Of a stretch of 64,000 nucleotides of DNA, positions 18,343 to 25,718 are shown in pieces; position 1 is the first letter of the stretch; each line of letters begins with the position of its first letter. The notes below the pieces were generated by a model that had not been told where the DNA came from, made no database searches, and was given only the letters and a program-made list of their open reading frames with translations. Source of the DNA: Bacillota bacterium (GTDB taxonomy: Bacteria; Bacillota; Clostridia; Lachnospirales; Lachnospiraceae). Made by a program: the position numbers and the translations under genes. Location of the stretch: NCBI GenBank assembly GCA_023439125.1, contig JAEXOU010000005.1, forward strand, positions 806,001 to 870,000, given 5' to 3'.

Positions 18343-18370
18343 AGTATATGAGGGGTAGTACAAATTATGA
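18343..18370 (-). promoter_or_regulatory. Candidate sigma-E-type promoter of the spoIIIA operon
   Basis: On the minus strand TCATAAT (18364-18370) and CATATACT (18343-18350) are 13 bases apart and stand 54 bases before the spoIIIAA start. They resemble the mother-cell sigma-E consensus (KMATATW and CATACANT), which drives this operon in Bacillus. The match is partial. The remaining bases up to aroE at 18579 are purine-rich and hold no gene. Confidence 0.4.
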
Positions 18371-18578
18371 TATTCAAATCCAACTTGATTTTGAAAGATA
18401 AATGAGATAAGATTGAGAGAAAATACGACATGTGACTTGACGAAAGAAAACGAGAAAGAAAAGTTTTAGAAGATAGCATGTAAGATTATATACGAATCCT
18501 AACTAGAAACTGAATAATTCCATGGAGTAAGATTAGATTGGATAAAATCGAGATAAGATTAGAAAGGATGTGACTACA

Positions 18579-19334
18579 ATGGAATATGGATTAATCGGAG
18601 AAAAACTTGGACACAGCTACTCGAAGCTAATACATGAAAAATTAGCAAACTACACTTATGATTTATGCCCACTAGCGAAAGAAGAAATTGATGACTTTAT
18701 GACAAAAAAGAATTTTCGTGCCATTAATGTTACAATTCCATATAAAAAAATTGTATTACCATATTTATCTGAGATTGATGAAAAAGCAAAACAAATTGGT
18801 GCAGTTAACACGATTATTAATCATGAAGGAAAACTAATCGGATATAATACCGACTATGATGGTTTTGCCTATACACTAAAAAAATATAACATCTGTGTCG
18901 ATGGGAAAAAAGTCTTAATCATTGGAAATGGTGGTGCTGCACAGGCAGTGTTCGCAGTATTAAAGGATTATCATGCAAGTGAAATCATTACAGTTAAGTA
19001 CAAAGTTGAGCCAGATACGATTACATACGAAGAAGCAGCTCGTATGCATCAGGATGCTTATCTTATTGTGAATACCTCTCCTATCGGAATGTATCCTAAC
19101 GTTGATGCTTCACCTATGGATTTGTCACCATACAATCAACTTGGTGCTGTCATTGATATCATCTATAATCCTACCATCACAAAGTTCATGGAACAAGCAA
19201 TTTCACAAAACGTATTAGCTGTAAATGGTCTTGAAATGCTCGTAGCTCAAGCAAAATACGCAGTTGAACACTTTTTAAGCATAAAAATCGATGATCTAGT
19301 GATTGAGAAGATTTATAGAGAACTCTCTCATTGA
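18579..19334 (+). CDS. aroE: Shikimate dehydrogenase
   Basis: It reduces 3-dehydroshikimate to shikimate with NADPH. The ATG at 18579 (AAAGGA 10 bases upstream) is preferred to a GTG three codons earlier. The 251-residue protein opens with the shikimate-binding GLIGEKLGHSYSKLIHEKL. FRAINVTIPYKKIVLPYL contains the catalytic lysine, and IGAVNTIIN and VLIIGNGGAAQAV form the Rossmann entry. YNPTITKFMEQA and VNGLEMLVAQA close it. It stands alone, apart from aroQ-aroK (43 kb) and aroF-tyrA (55 kb). Confidence 0.95.
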   Translation: MEYGLIGEKLGHSYSKLIHEKLANYTYDLCPLAKEEIDDFMTKKNFRAINVTIPYKKIVLPYLSEIDEKAKQIGAVNTIINHEGKLIGYNTDYDGFAYTLKKYNICVDGKKVLIIGNGGAAQAVFAVLKDYHASEIITVKYKVEPDTITYEEAARMHQDAYLIVNTSPIGMYPNVDASPMDLSPYNQLGAVIDIIYNPTITKFMEQAISQNVLAVNGLEMLVAQAKYAVEHFLSIKIDDLVIEKIYRELSH

Positions 19335-19481
19335 GTTTTCAAGTAAGATAATTATAGCTTGGTTTAATTTCATTATTTTCATTAATTTCCTTCATATACT
19401 TCATTCTATTTTAAATATTTTCTGTCTTTATGAAGATACTACAAGTTGAACGAATAAATTATGAAGGAGTTAAAATCAATC

Positions 19482-19910
19482 ATGAATGAATTAGAATTTG
19501 CTGTTACCAATCAATTAGGTCTTGCAAAAGACAATGAAGAATTAAAGTCAAGCTTAAACCAACAATTTTCAGGTGAAACTGCAGAAGTCGGTCTCTATCT
19601 TGCAATGGCACGTGTTGCACAACGCGCTGGATACCCAGAAGTTGCTGAAGTACTTAAGGTAATCGCATGGGAAGAAGCAGAACATGCCGCAAAATATGCT
19701 GAGTTAACTGGTAAAATATCAGAATGTACAAAAACGAATTTAACTCAGATGATGAATGGTGAGATTGGTGCTAATAAATTCAAAGCTGAGCTTGCCCAAA
19801 AAGCAAAAGCTGCTAACCTAGAAGAACTCTACACTTTCATTGACCACGCTGCTCGTGACGAAGCTCGTCATGCTAGCATGCTTCATGGCATGTTAAACCG
19901 CATTAGCTAG
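19482..19910 (+). CDS. Rubrerythrin-like ferritin-family protein
   Basis: A 142-residue four-helix bundle with di-iron ligands: E in GETAEVGLYLAMARVA, EEAEHAAKYAEL in the second pair, and DEARHASMLHG near the end. There is no C-terminal rubredoxin CxxC domain, so this is the short rubrerythrin/erythrin type. Such proteins reduce peroxide in anaerobes. The ATG at 19482 has AAGGAG 12 bases upstream; an in-frame ATG at 19461 has no ribosome site. A palindromic family C repeat starts 10 bases after the stop. Confidence 0.85.
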   Translation: MNELEFAVTNQLGLAKDNEELKSSLNQQFSGETAEVGLYLAMARVAQRAGYPEVAEVLKVIAWEEAEHAAKYAELTGKISECTKTNLTQMMNGEIGANKFKAELAQKAKAANLEELYTFIDHAARDEARHASMLHGMLNRIS

Positions 19911-19920
19911 GTTTGAAACA

Positions 19921-20126
19921 GACGTCATTTTGCACAAGGAAATGCTAGAAGTATGGGAGGACAAACATAATTTATGCGCAACACGCTTACGCTTGAATGA
20001 AGTTCGTAACGGTATGTAAGGACCTAAAATATAGGCCCTAAGTACCAACGACTTCATAACTGTTTGCTCCTAAATTATGTTTGTCCTCCCATTTTTGGCA
20101 AGTCTATTTATGTGCAAAATGACTAC
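19921..20126. repeat. Palindromic element, family C, full copy
   Basis: About 206 bases bounded by GTCATTTTGCACA and its exact complement TGTGCAAAATGAC. Inner arms GGGAGGACAAACATAAT and ATTATGTTTGTCCTCCC are perfect complements, and the centre is GACCTaaaatatAGGCCC. Other copies occur at 37319, 48485, 48616 and 56770, with fragments at 35116 and 63365. It lies between two genes that converge on it. Confidence 0.85.
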
Positions 20127-20163
20127 AGAAAAGCACTTATTGTCTAGTTGGATTATGGAAAAA

Positions 20164-21588
20164 TTATATGATCCCAATCGAAAAAATATTACACTCGCAA
20201 AATTTTCGGTTACCTTCTTGTAATGTCACGATGCAAACTACTACCTTCTCATCTGCTAAATCAAAGGAAATGTAATAATCAAATGCAAAGGTTTCATCGA
20301 TGATTGTGATTAGTTGATGTTCTTCTAATAGATTACATAGTTCTTCTGCTGCCATAGAATCGCAGATTGCATCCAGTTTGGAAACCTTTAAATCAGTTAA
20401 TAATGCAGCTTTCATTACTGGTTGTTGATTGCGTTCTACAACCATCGAATCATCCATTGTTCTAGTAATCTCATTCACGCGTAAACCTTTAGTTGGAAGA
20501 ATTGCAATGAATTCTAAAGTATCCATCTCCTCACAATGATAAAGTTCTGTCAGAAATGGCCTGCCATCTTTCATACAGCCTGCAACGATACTTAAATCAG
20601 ATCCTTTTTTTAAACTTTTACTATGTGTGTTTACAGTCGGAGGAAAGTAATTCATTCGAAAGTAACCCTTAACATTATCTTCTTTATCCTTTAAATCCTC
20701 TATTTTAATCTTTTCTGCTTCTTTCTGATTCCCATAAACAAAACTCGAGCCAAATACTTCAAGAAAGCTTTTAAAATTATACTGCTCTCTTGAATCGTCC
20801 ATAACAGCAAAGGTAATTTCAAAGAACATCTTCCAGTGTTGATTTTGCTCTAAAACTTCTTTGAAATAGGAAGCGACGTCTTTTGCATCATGACCAAAAG
20901 CACCACAGCCCCAAGCCCCTAATACAAGGCGTTTAAATCCTAAGGAATACGCAACAACAAACATATTACATATTCTGTTCTTCATAACATCACTTATTTT
21001 ATAAGGCTCTAATTTACTTGCTCTTCCTTTTAGGTTTAACGCAGGAATTGTAACGACTGAAGTTAAAAAGCTTTCGCAAAGTTCACCAGATGAATTACGA
21101 AATACTTCAACATTGGGCGAAATCAGCATGTAATCAGAATCAAATGGATTCTGATACATATAGTTGTACTCATACATCTTCTTAGCGCTCTCGCTTGATA
21201 TGGATGCATAAAGGGAACTCGACCTACATAATGCTTCCTCTTGAGCATTCGCACCATTTAAGAAGCCACCACCACAATAGATCGCATTTGCAAAATTCAT
21301 AACAAGAGTTTTACGTTCCAATGCTTTTTGGTCACTATGAGCAGCTTCAAAGCTATCACAATTTACTACTTTAATTTTACAGTAATGCTCGTTCGATGCC
21401 ATCTTCCAAGCCTCACCAATCATCTCCTTTGTTTCTGTAATTCTTTTCGGAGAATATACAATTACCTCTTTCATTTCCTCTTCTGATAACTTGAGGTGTA
21501 CTCTTTGCTCGTTCAAGACATATCCACCTAAATCTATGATATGCATTGTTTCTTGTGCTATTATTTTATAATCGATCGAATGATACAT
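20164..21588 (-). CDS. Microbial-type poly(ADP-ribose) glycohydrolase (TIGR02452-like) with unknown C-terminal half
   Basis: Residues about 10-280 form a macrodomain-type PARG. The signature CGGGFLNGANAQEEALCRSS contains GGG and QEE (residues 106-108 and 116-118), the catalytic glutamate pair of bacterial PARGs. VLGAWGCGAFGHDAKDVA is the second ADP-ribose loop. Enzymes of this type remove ADP-ribose from modified macromolecules. Residues about 290-474 match no family I recognise, and contain VNTHSKSLKKGSDLSIVAG and a beta-rich end. The ATG at 21588 with GGAG 6 bases upstream is preferred to an upstream TTG. It lies 72 bases after the phosphopantetheinyl transferase gene. Confidence 0.8.
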   Translation of the reverse strand: MYHSIDYKIIAQETMHIIDLGGYVLNEQRVHLKLSEEEMKEVIVYSPKRITETKEMIGEAWKMASNEHYCKIKVVNCDSFEAAHSDQKALERKTLVMNFANAIYCGGGFLNGANAQEEALCRSSSLYASISSESAKKMYEYNYMYQNPFDSDYMLISPNVEVFRNSSGELCESFLTSVVTIPALNLKGRASKLEPYKISDVMKNRICNMFVVAYSLGFKRLVLGAWGCGAFGHDAKDVASYFKEVLEQNQHWKMFFEITFAVMDDSREQYNFKSFLEVFGSSFVYGNQKEAEKIKIEDLKDKEDNVKGYFRMNYFPPTVNTHSKSLKKGSDLSIVAGCMKDGRPFLTELYHCEEMDTLEFIAILPTKGLRVNEITRTMDDSMVVERNQQPVMKAALLTDLKVSKLDAICDSMAAEELCNLLEEHQLITIIDETFAFDYYISFDLADEKVVVCIVTLQEGNRKFCECNIFSIGII

Positions 21589-21660
21589 TGTCTTCTCCAT
21601 TTTCAATTTATTATTAGATCTACAAAGAAATTATTAATATCAATATTTTGTTATATCATC

Positions 21661-22338
21661 TTATTTTATTCTTAGATCCTTTACATCGACAAAAATTATC
21701 TTTTCACAGAAGAAATCCTCTTTTGAGCATACAGTTAACATATAATCCGAGTCAATATCATACTGCTTAAACTTAAGCTCTGACTTCTCATGGCATATAA
21801 GCTTAATCTCATCCTTTTGAATTTGGAATCGAAAAGAATTTAAGGGTATTGTCAATCCTCCACCGCACCACTTCACATAGCATTCTTTTAATGTCCATAA
21901 CTGACAAAAATAATTTGCTTGATCGGATTCGTTCTGTCTAATCAGTTCTTCGTATTCCTCTGAAGCGAAAAACCGTTTTGCAAGTTTTAGATTATTTGAT
22001 TTGATTCTCTCAACATCAACACCCACCTCTTGACTGCCAATCGCACAAACTACCCAGTCTCCCGAATGTGATATATTATAAAACGTGTCTTTATGATTGA
22101 TCAAGTAAGGTTTCCCATGCTCATTATAAGAAATCAAAATATCATTATTGACAATTTTTAAGCGAGAAGTGATTACCATCCTGGCAAGTACTTCTCCATA
22201 TAAGGAACGAATCTGATTATCTATATTATGAATTTTTCTAATTTGTTCTCTTCTATGTTCCGATATCAAATCAAATAATCGGTCATAATCCTTATGATCG
22301 ATTGGTTGATTGATATTTATCGCATATATTTCAACCAT
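21661..22338 (-). CDS. 4'-phosphopantetheinyl transferase (Sfp type)
   Basis: It moves phosphopantetheine from CoA to a carrier-protein serine. The 225 residues contain the three family motifs: NISHSGDWVVCAIG, VGVDVERI (magnesium aspartates), and FCQLWTLKECYVKWCGGG (W-x-x-KE-x-x-x-K). The length is that of the Sfp two-repeat type, used for secondary metabolism, rather than the short AcpS. The ATG at 22338 is set by GGGAGGAACT directly before it. No NRPS or PKS gene lies in the window, so the partner carrier is unknown. Confidence 0.9.
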   Translation of the reverse strand: MVEIYAININQPIDHKDYDRLFDLISEHRREQIRKIHNIDNQIRSLYGEVLARMVITSRLKIVNNDILISYNEHGKPYLINHKDTFYNISHSGDWVVCAIGSQEVGVDVERIKSNNLKLAKRFFASEEYEELIRQNESDQANYFCQLWTLKECYVKWCGGGLTIPLNSFRFQIQKDEIKLICHEKSELKFKQYDIDSDYMLTVCSKEDFFCEKIIFVDVKDLRIK

Positions 22339-22506
22339 AGTTCCTCCCAAAGCTGTAAATAAACAGTAAGCAATTGATATACATAGTCTAATAACCAAAT
22401 AATATCATACTTTTGATGTAGAAGCAAAGGGAGTTGCATTATGCATGTAAAATACACAATCCAACTCACTTATCACTTCTAGATTATTCATTTCTATATT
22501 ACGATT

Positions 22507-24018
22507 TTACTCTTTTACTAATTCATTCTGAACAACAATCTCATACCAACTTTTGTCCTCATAATAATTATCATCAATCATTTGCAAAACTAATTGTAAT
22601 TTTTCTAAAACCTCTGGATTTTCTTCTTGCTCAATCAATTCATAGATTGTTGGAAGTGCTGCAGCTCCACAATCTACTAATGTTACATAATCTGGTGAAG
22701 TCATTTTACCATTTTCATAAAGCCAAGCATTATTACGAGCAATAATTTCATCCATATTGCTTAAGCAGCATATGGTAAATAGAATTGCAACCGTAAATGC
22801 AACATAACGAAGCATAGCAAAGTGAAAGAACTCTCGTAGCACACCAATCATAATTACTACTGCAATGAAAACCATAAACCAACAAGTTAACATACGTTTT
22901 TGAGTCAATCCATATGTTGTTATGTAAAGAATCATCTTTCGAAATGCAATTACAACAAACATCGCATTAAAACTGTAAATTGTTAGTGTAAAAATCTTTA
23001 GCACTTTACGATTTGCTCCTTCACAAATAATATGGGCAAAGAATAAAAGTAAAAGATTGAGCACACAGATCGCACACAATTCAAAAAAACCTCTTCTAGC
23101 ATATTCTGCATAAGTATAATTGCTTGGTAGTATGTTTTCAAAAGCAGAGAATAGATATCCTGCCTGTACAGAAAAGAAAAGAATATATAATATAACTACC
23201 ATAGTTAATATTGTTGTAATTGTTGTCATTGACATAAAACCAAAGCGTCCTGTTACTTCAACAACAGACTCCTTGTTCGTAGTCTCTTTCTCTTGGGTTG
23301 CCAAACCATAGATAAGGCCAAATATATAAAAAGCAACTGGAACTCCAAGCATGAAGCAAAAAAGATACTTTACTTTGCCGTCAAATAATTGTTTCATAAT
23401 AGAACTGATTGAAATAACTACTTGAAATCTTTGATCAATCTGACATAGTAATTCATAAAATAGCAAAGTAATGGGCACTCCAATGATAAGACCAATAAAA
23501 ATTTGTAATACTTTTTTTCCAAACTTTTTTTGCTTCATTGACACAATCAGTACTTCTTTAAGCGAAAAAAAGGAAACGAATGGATACATGAAGATTCCAC
23601 GTAATAAATCATAAATCACATAATCTGATGTCTGTTGGACAGTTAAGTAATGTAATCTTACGAGTACCCAATAAATCGCAGTAAAGAATAACCCGACTAA
23701 AGTAATCAAATTCAGAGAAGGTCTTGAAAATAATAGAAAACCTACTCCTTGTAACAGTAATAGAATCATCCAAAAATTAGCTTCTTTCGTAGACTTTATA
23801 CCCTTTTTCTTAGCGAATAAGTTGACAGCTAAAACAAAAACTGACGTGAATATAAACATTCCAAGACCAGAACTAAATCGTAATAGACTCGAATAATAGT
23901 TATAATCTATTTTTTGATCAAACTGAACACAAAATACTGTATTTTGAATAAAGAAATAACCAAGTACAAGACATAAAAAACCAAATATCACATCTTCTTT
24001 TTTCGTAATCTCCTCCAT
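22507..24018 (-). CDS. DUF4173-type multi-spanning membrane protein
   Basis: The 503-residue protein has about eleven hydrophobic helices. The segment YAEYARRGFFELCAICVLNLLLLF is the conserved patch of the DUF4153/DUF4173 family. The C-terminal 60 residues are soluble and acidic (YYEDKSWYEIVVQNELVKE). Function is unknown in the family. Its start codon shares a base with the stop of the preceding small XRE regulator gene (TAATG), so the two are translationally coupled; together with the DUF2975 gene they form a three-gene unit. Confidence 0.75.
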   Translation of the reverse strand: MEEITKKEDVIFGFLCLVLGYFFIQNTVFCVQFDQKIDYNYYSSLLRFSSGLGMFIFTSVFVLAVNLFAKKKGIKSTKEANFWMILLLLQGVGFLLFSRPSLNLITLVGLFFTAIYWVLVRLHYLTVQQTSDYVIYDLLRGIFMYPFVSFFSLKEVLIVSMKQKKFGKKVLQIFIGLIIGVPITLLFYELLCQIDQRFQVVISISSIMKQLFDGKVKYLFCFMLGVPVAFYIFGLIYGLATQEKETTNKESVVEVTGRFGFMSMTTITTILTMVVILYILFFSVQAGYLFSAFENILPSNYTYAEYARRGFFELCAICVLNLLLLFFAHIICEGANRKVLKIFTLTIYSFNAMFVVIAFRKMILYITTYGLTQKRMLTCWFMVFIAVVIMIGVLREFFHFAMLRYVAFTVAILFTICCLSNMDEIIARNNAWLYENGKMTSPDYVTLVDCGAAALPTIYELIEQEENPEVLEKLQLVLQMIDDNYYEDKSWYEIVVQNELVKE

Positions 24019-24230
24019 TAATTATCCTCCTCCACAAATTCTAATATATCGCCTGGCTGACAATTTAGAATCTTACAAATCGCATCTAACGTTGAAAAAC
24101 GTATCGCCTTTGCTTTGTTATTTTTTAAAATCGATAAATTGGCAGGAGTAATATCTAAGCGTGTTGCCATCTCGCCAGCAGATATTTTTCGTTTTGCCAT
24201 CATGACATCTAAGTTAACTATTATCGGCAT
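24018..24230 (-). CDS. Small XRE-family regulator (YozG-like)
   Basis: Starting at the ATG at 24230 (AGGAGGTGTGTT upstream) the protein is 70 residues, almost all one helix-turn-helix domain: MMAKRKISAGEMATRLDIT, then NLSILKNNKAKAIRF and LDAICKILNCQPGDILEFVE. This is the YozG/YvaO group that is typically encoded beside DUF2975 membrane proteins, as here. It probably regulates its own operon together with the membrane partner. Confidence 0.88.
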   Translation of the reverse strand: MPIIVNLDVMMAKRKISAGEMATRLDITPANLSILKNNKAKAIRFSTLDAICKILNCQPGDILEFVEEDN

Positions 24231-24240
24231 AACACACCTC

Positions 24241-24690
24241 CTAAATTGTATAATCTGCTTCCTCTTGAAGCGCAATTGCTTTTGAAAAAACGTTTTTAAT
24301 CACACGGATAGTTAATGCCATAAATGCAGCTGCTATCCCGATAATAATATATGGAACATAGTAAAACATACTAATAACACAAATCAATGCAACTGCAATA
24401 CAACACCAAGAAGAGATTCTAAGGTACTTCGTATTTTCTTTGATAAAGACTTGATCCTTTTGAATATTTGCTAATAATTGATAGAGACATATTAGTAATA
24501 TGATTGCCGGGAAACAAGCACTATAAAACGAAGTTAAAAAATATGCTTTTGTACCCTCGAGTTCAATCAATCTTGTTTCAATAAACCAATCAACAAATTG
24601 TGGTGCAACTACAATACTAACCAATAAACAAGAACTAAATACGATTACAATGATTTTTGTTAATATAGCACTTTTCTTTTCACTCCACAT
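24241..24690 (-). CDS. DUF2975-family membrane protein
   Basis: A 149-residue protein with four membrane helices (about residues 9-30, 48-68, 88-107, 109-128) and a short charged tail. The helix spacing, the KEN-TKYLRISSWCC segment after helix two, and the immediately downstream YozG-like regulator are typical of DUF2975. Proteins of this family are thought to act with the small XRE regulator, but the signal is not known. AGGAGGTTTTT precedes the ATG. Confidence 0.78.
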   Translation of the reverse strand: MWSEKKSAILTKIIVIVFSSCLLVSIVVAPQFVDWFIETRLIELEGTKAYFLTSFYSACFPAIILLICLYQLLANIQKDQVFIKENTKYLRISSWCCIAVALICVISMFYYVPYIIIGIAAAFMALTIRVIKNVFSKAIALQEEADYTI

Positions 24691-24799
24691 AAAAACCTCC
24701 TAAATCAATTTATTTATATAATATGTATATCATACTATTTACTGTTTTGCAATCTTTTTTTATTGTTTTACGATAAATATTTATTGTAATGTACTATTT

Positions 24800-24832
24800 G
24801 GTGTCAAGAGTACTTTTCTATGACACCTGAAT
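24800..24832. repeat. Short palindromic element, family D, compact copy
   Basis: GGTGTCAAGAGTACTTTTCT followed by ATGACACCTGAAT; GGTGTCA and TGACACC pair. A related longer copy with the same two ends is at 51853-51906. It is part of the gene-free stretch 24691-25062. Confidence 0.5.
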
Positions 24833-24838
24833 GTATTA

Positions 24839-24932
24839 GAACAAAAGTGTGCTTCACACACTCTCACCAGCAACACTTTACAAGCACAGCTTTTGTTCCG
24901 CGCCGTAGCGTAGTGCGCATCCTACGGAGTTT
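24839..24932. repeat. Palindromic element, family B, copy 1
   Basis: The segment starts GAACAAAAGTGTGCTT and returns to AGCTTTTGTTCC (outer stem). A second hairpin follows, CCGTAG...CTACGG, enclosing CGTAGTGCGCATC. The same roughly 90-base unit is at 28628-28714 with only scattered differences. In both places it is followed by a tall hairpin and then the terminator of a minus-strand gene. No ORF is supported. Confidence 0.8.
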
Positions 24933-24938
24933 TTTTGC

Positions 24939-24970
24939 ATTATAGGAAATTCAGAGGAATTTCCTATAAT
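24939..24970. repeat. Perfect hairpin with shared apical sequence, copy 1
   Basis: ATTATAGGAAATTC and GAATTTCCTATAAT flank AGAG. The apical part GGAAATTCAGAGGAATTTCC recurs in hairpins at 28722 and (varied) 34989, while the lower stems differ but remain complementary. Confidence 0.75.
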
Positions 24971-24977
24971 TCAAAAA

Positions 24978-25015
24978 AGGTGAATCTTTCAATTGATGCA
25001 ATTGAAAAATTCACC
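24978..25015 (-). terminator. Terminator after the 85-residue membrane protein gene
   Basis: On the minus strand AGGTGAATTTTTCAATT pairs with AATTGAAAGATTCACCT, followed by TTTTTT. It lies 48 bases past the stop at 25063. Confidence 0.8.
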
Positions 25016-25062
25016 TCAGTCTATGTACTTATTACATTATCAGGGACTTGTATTTTATTTTA

Positions 25063-25320
25063 TTAACTCCAAGTCATCTCATATCTTAAATTAAACCGAA
25101 TCGTATACTCCTGATATCTACCATAGGAATAAAAAGATACTCGATAGATCTCCTCTTTTTCATCGATTTTATCAATCTTTATGTACTCTCCACCTTTTTT
25201 CTTGATTGCCTGTATCAATCTCTTCTCACATTGATGTCTGCGCCAAAAAATTGAATAGAATACTAATGCAACTCCACATAATGTCATGATAATACAAATA
25301 TTTAATTCAAAAAAATCCAT
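25063..25320 (-). CDS. Small membrane-anchored hypothetical protein
   Basis: I do not recognise this 85-residue protein. It has one N-terminal membrane helix (LNICIIMTLCGVALVFYSIF), a basic patch (WRRHQCEKRLIQAIKKKGG), then a small beta-rich cytoplasmic part ending in tyrosines and arginines (VSFYSYGRYQEYTIRFN). TAGGAGAATAAA before the ATG supports translation. It follows the next gene by 39 bases in the same direction and ends at a strong terminator. Confidence 0.65.
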   Translation of the reverse strand: MDFFELNICIIMTLCGVALVFYSIFWRRHQCEKRLIQAIKKKGGEYIKIDKIDEKEEIYRVSFYSYGRYQEYTIRFNLRYEMTWS

Positions 25321-25359
25321 TTTATTCTCCTATTACACTTTGTTTCTGTTTCATCATTC

Positions 25360-25626
25360 TTAAAAGAATAGTATAATTAAAGATAATATTGCAGCAAGAC
25401 CAATAAAAACAGAGCCAACAATACAGATAACAAAGATTAATTTTGATCTTTTTTTGTTATTGATTGCTAGCATAATAACCATTGGCAATGCTAAACAATA
25501 AATGATTGTATTACGAGTAAATGTAGGTAACAATTTCATAAATCCAAGTAAATATACAACTCCAATTGCAACGCATAAAAACGTTGTAGCCAACTCCAAT
25601 TTATTCATTTCTTCTCTTAACTTCAT
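25360..25626 (-). CDS. Small hypothetical membrane protein
   Basis: The start at 25626 is set by AGGAGGTTGCAG; a TTG two codons earlier overlaps that site. The 88 residues hold a short amphipathic N-terminus (MKLREEMNKLE) and three hydrophobic helices separated by NTIIYC and a lysine/arginine loop (NNKKRSKLIF). No family is recognised. It is likely co-transcribed with the 85-residue gene downstream. Confidence 0.6.
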   Translation of the reverse strand: MKLREEMNKLELATTFLCVAIGVVYLLGFMKLLPTFTRNTIIYCLALPMVIMLAINNKKRSKLIFVICIVGSVFIGLAAILSLIILFF

Positions 25627-25718
25627 CTGCAACCTCCTATGTGATTCACTTCATTCCATTTGTCATTATACCATATTTTTCTCAAGAAAGTAGCTCTTTT
25701 TTTAGTAATCATAGCAAA

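Noticed and set aside
19921..20126. Insertion sequence
   Set aside because: Inverted ends are present but there is no transposase frame and no clear target-site duplication, so only a non-autonomous element or hairpin can be claimed.
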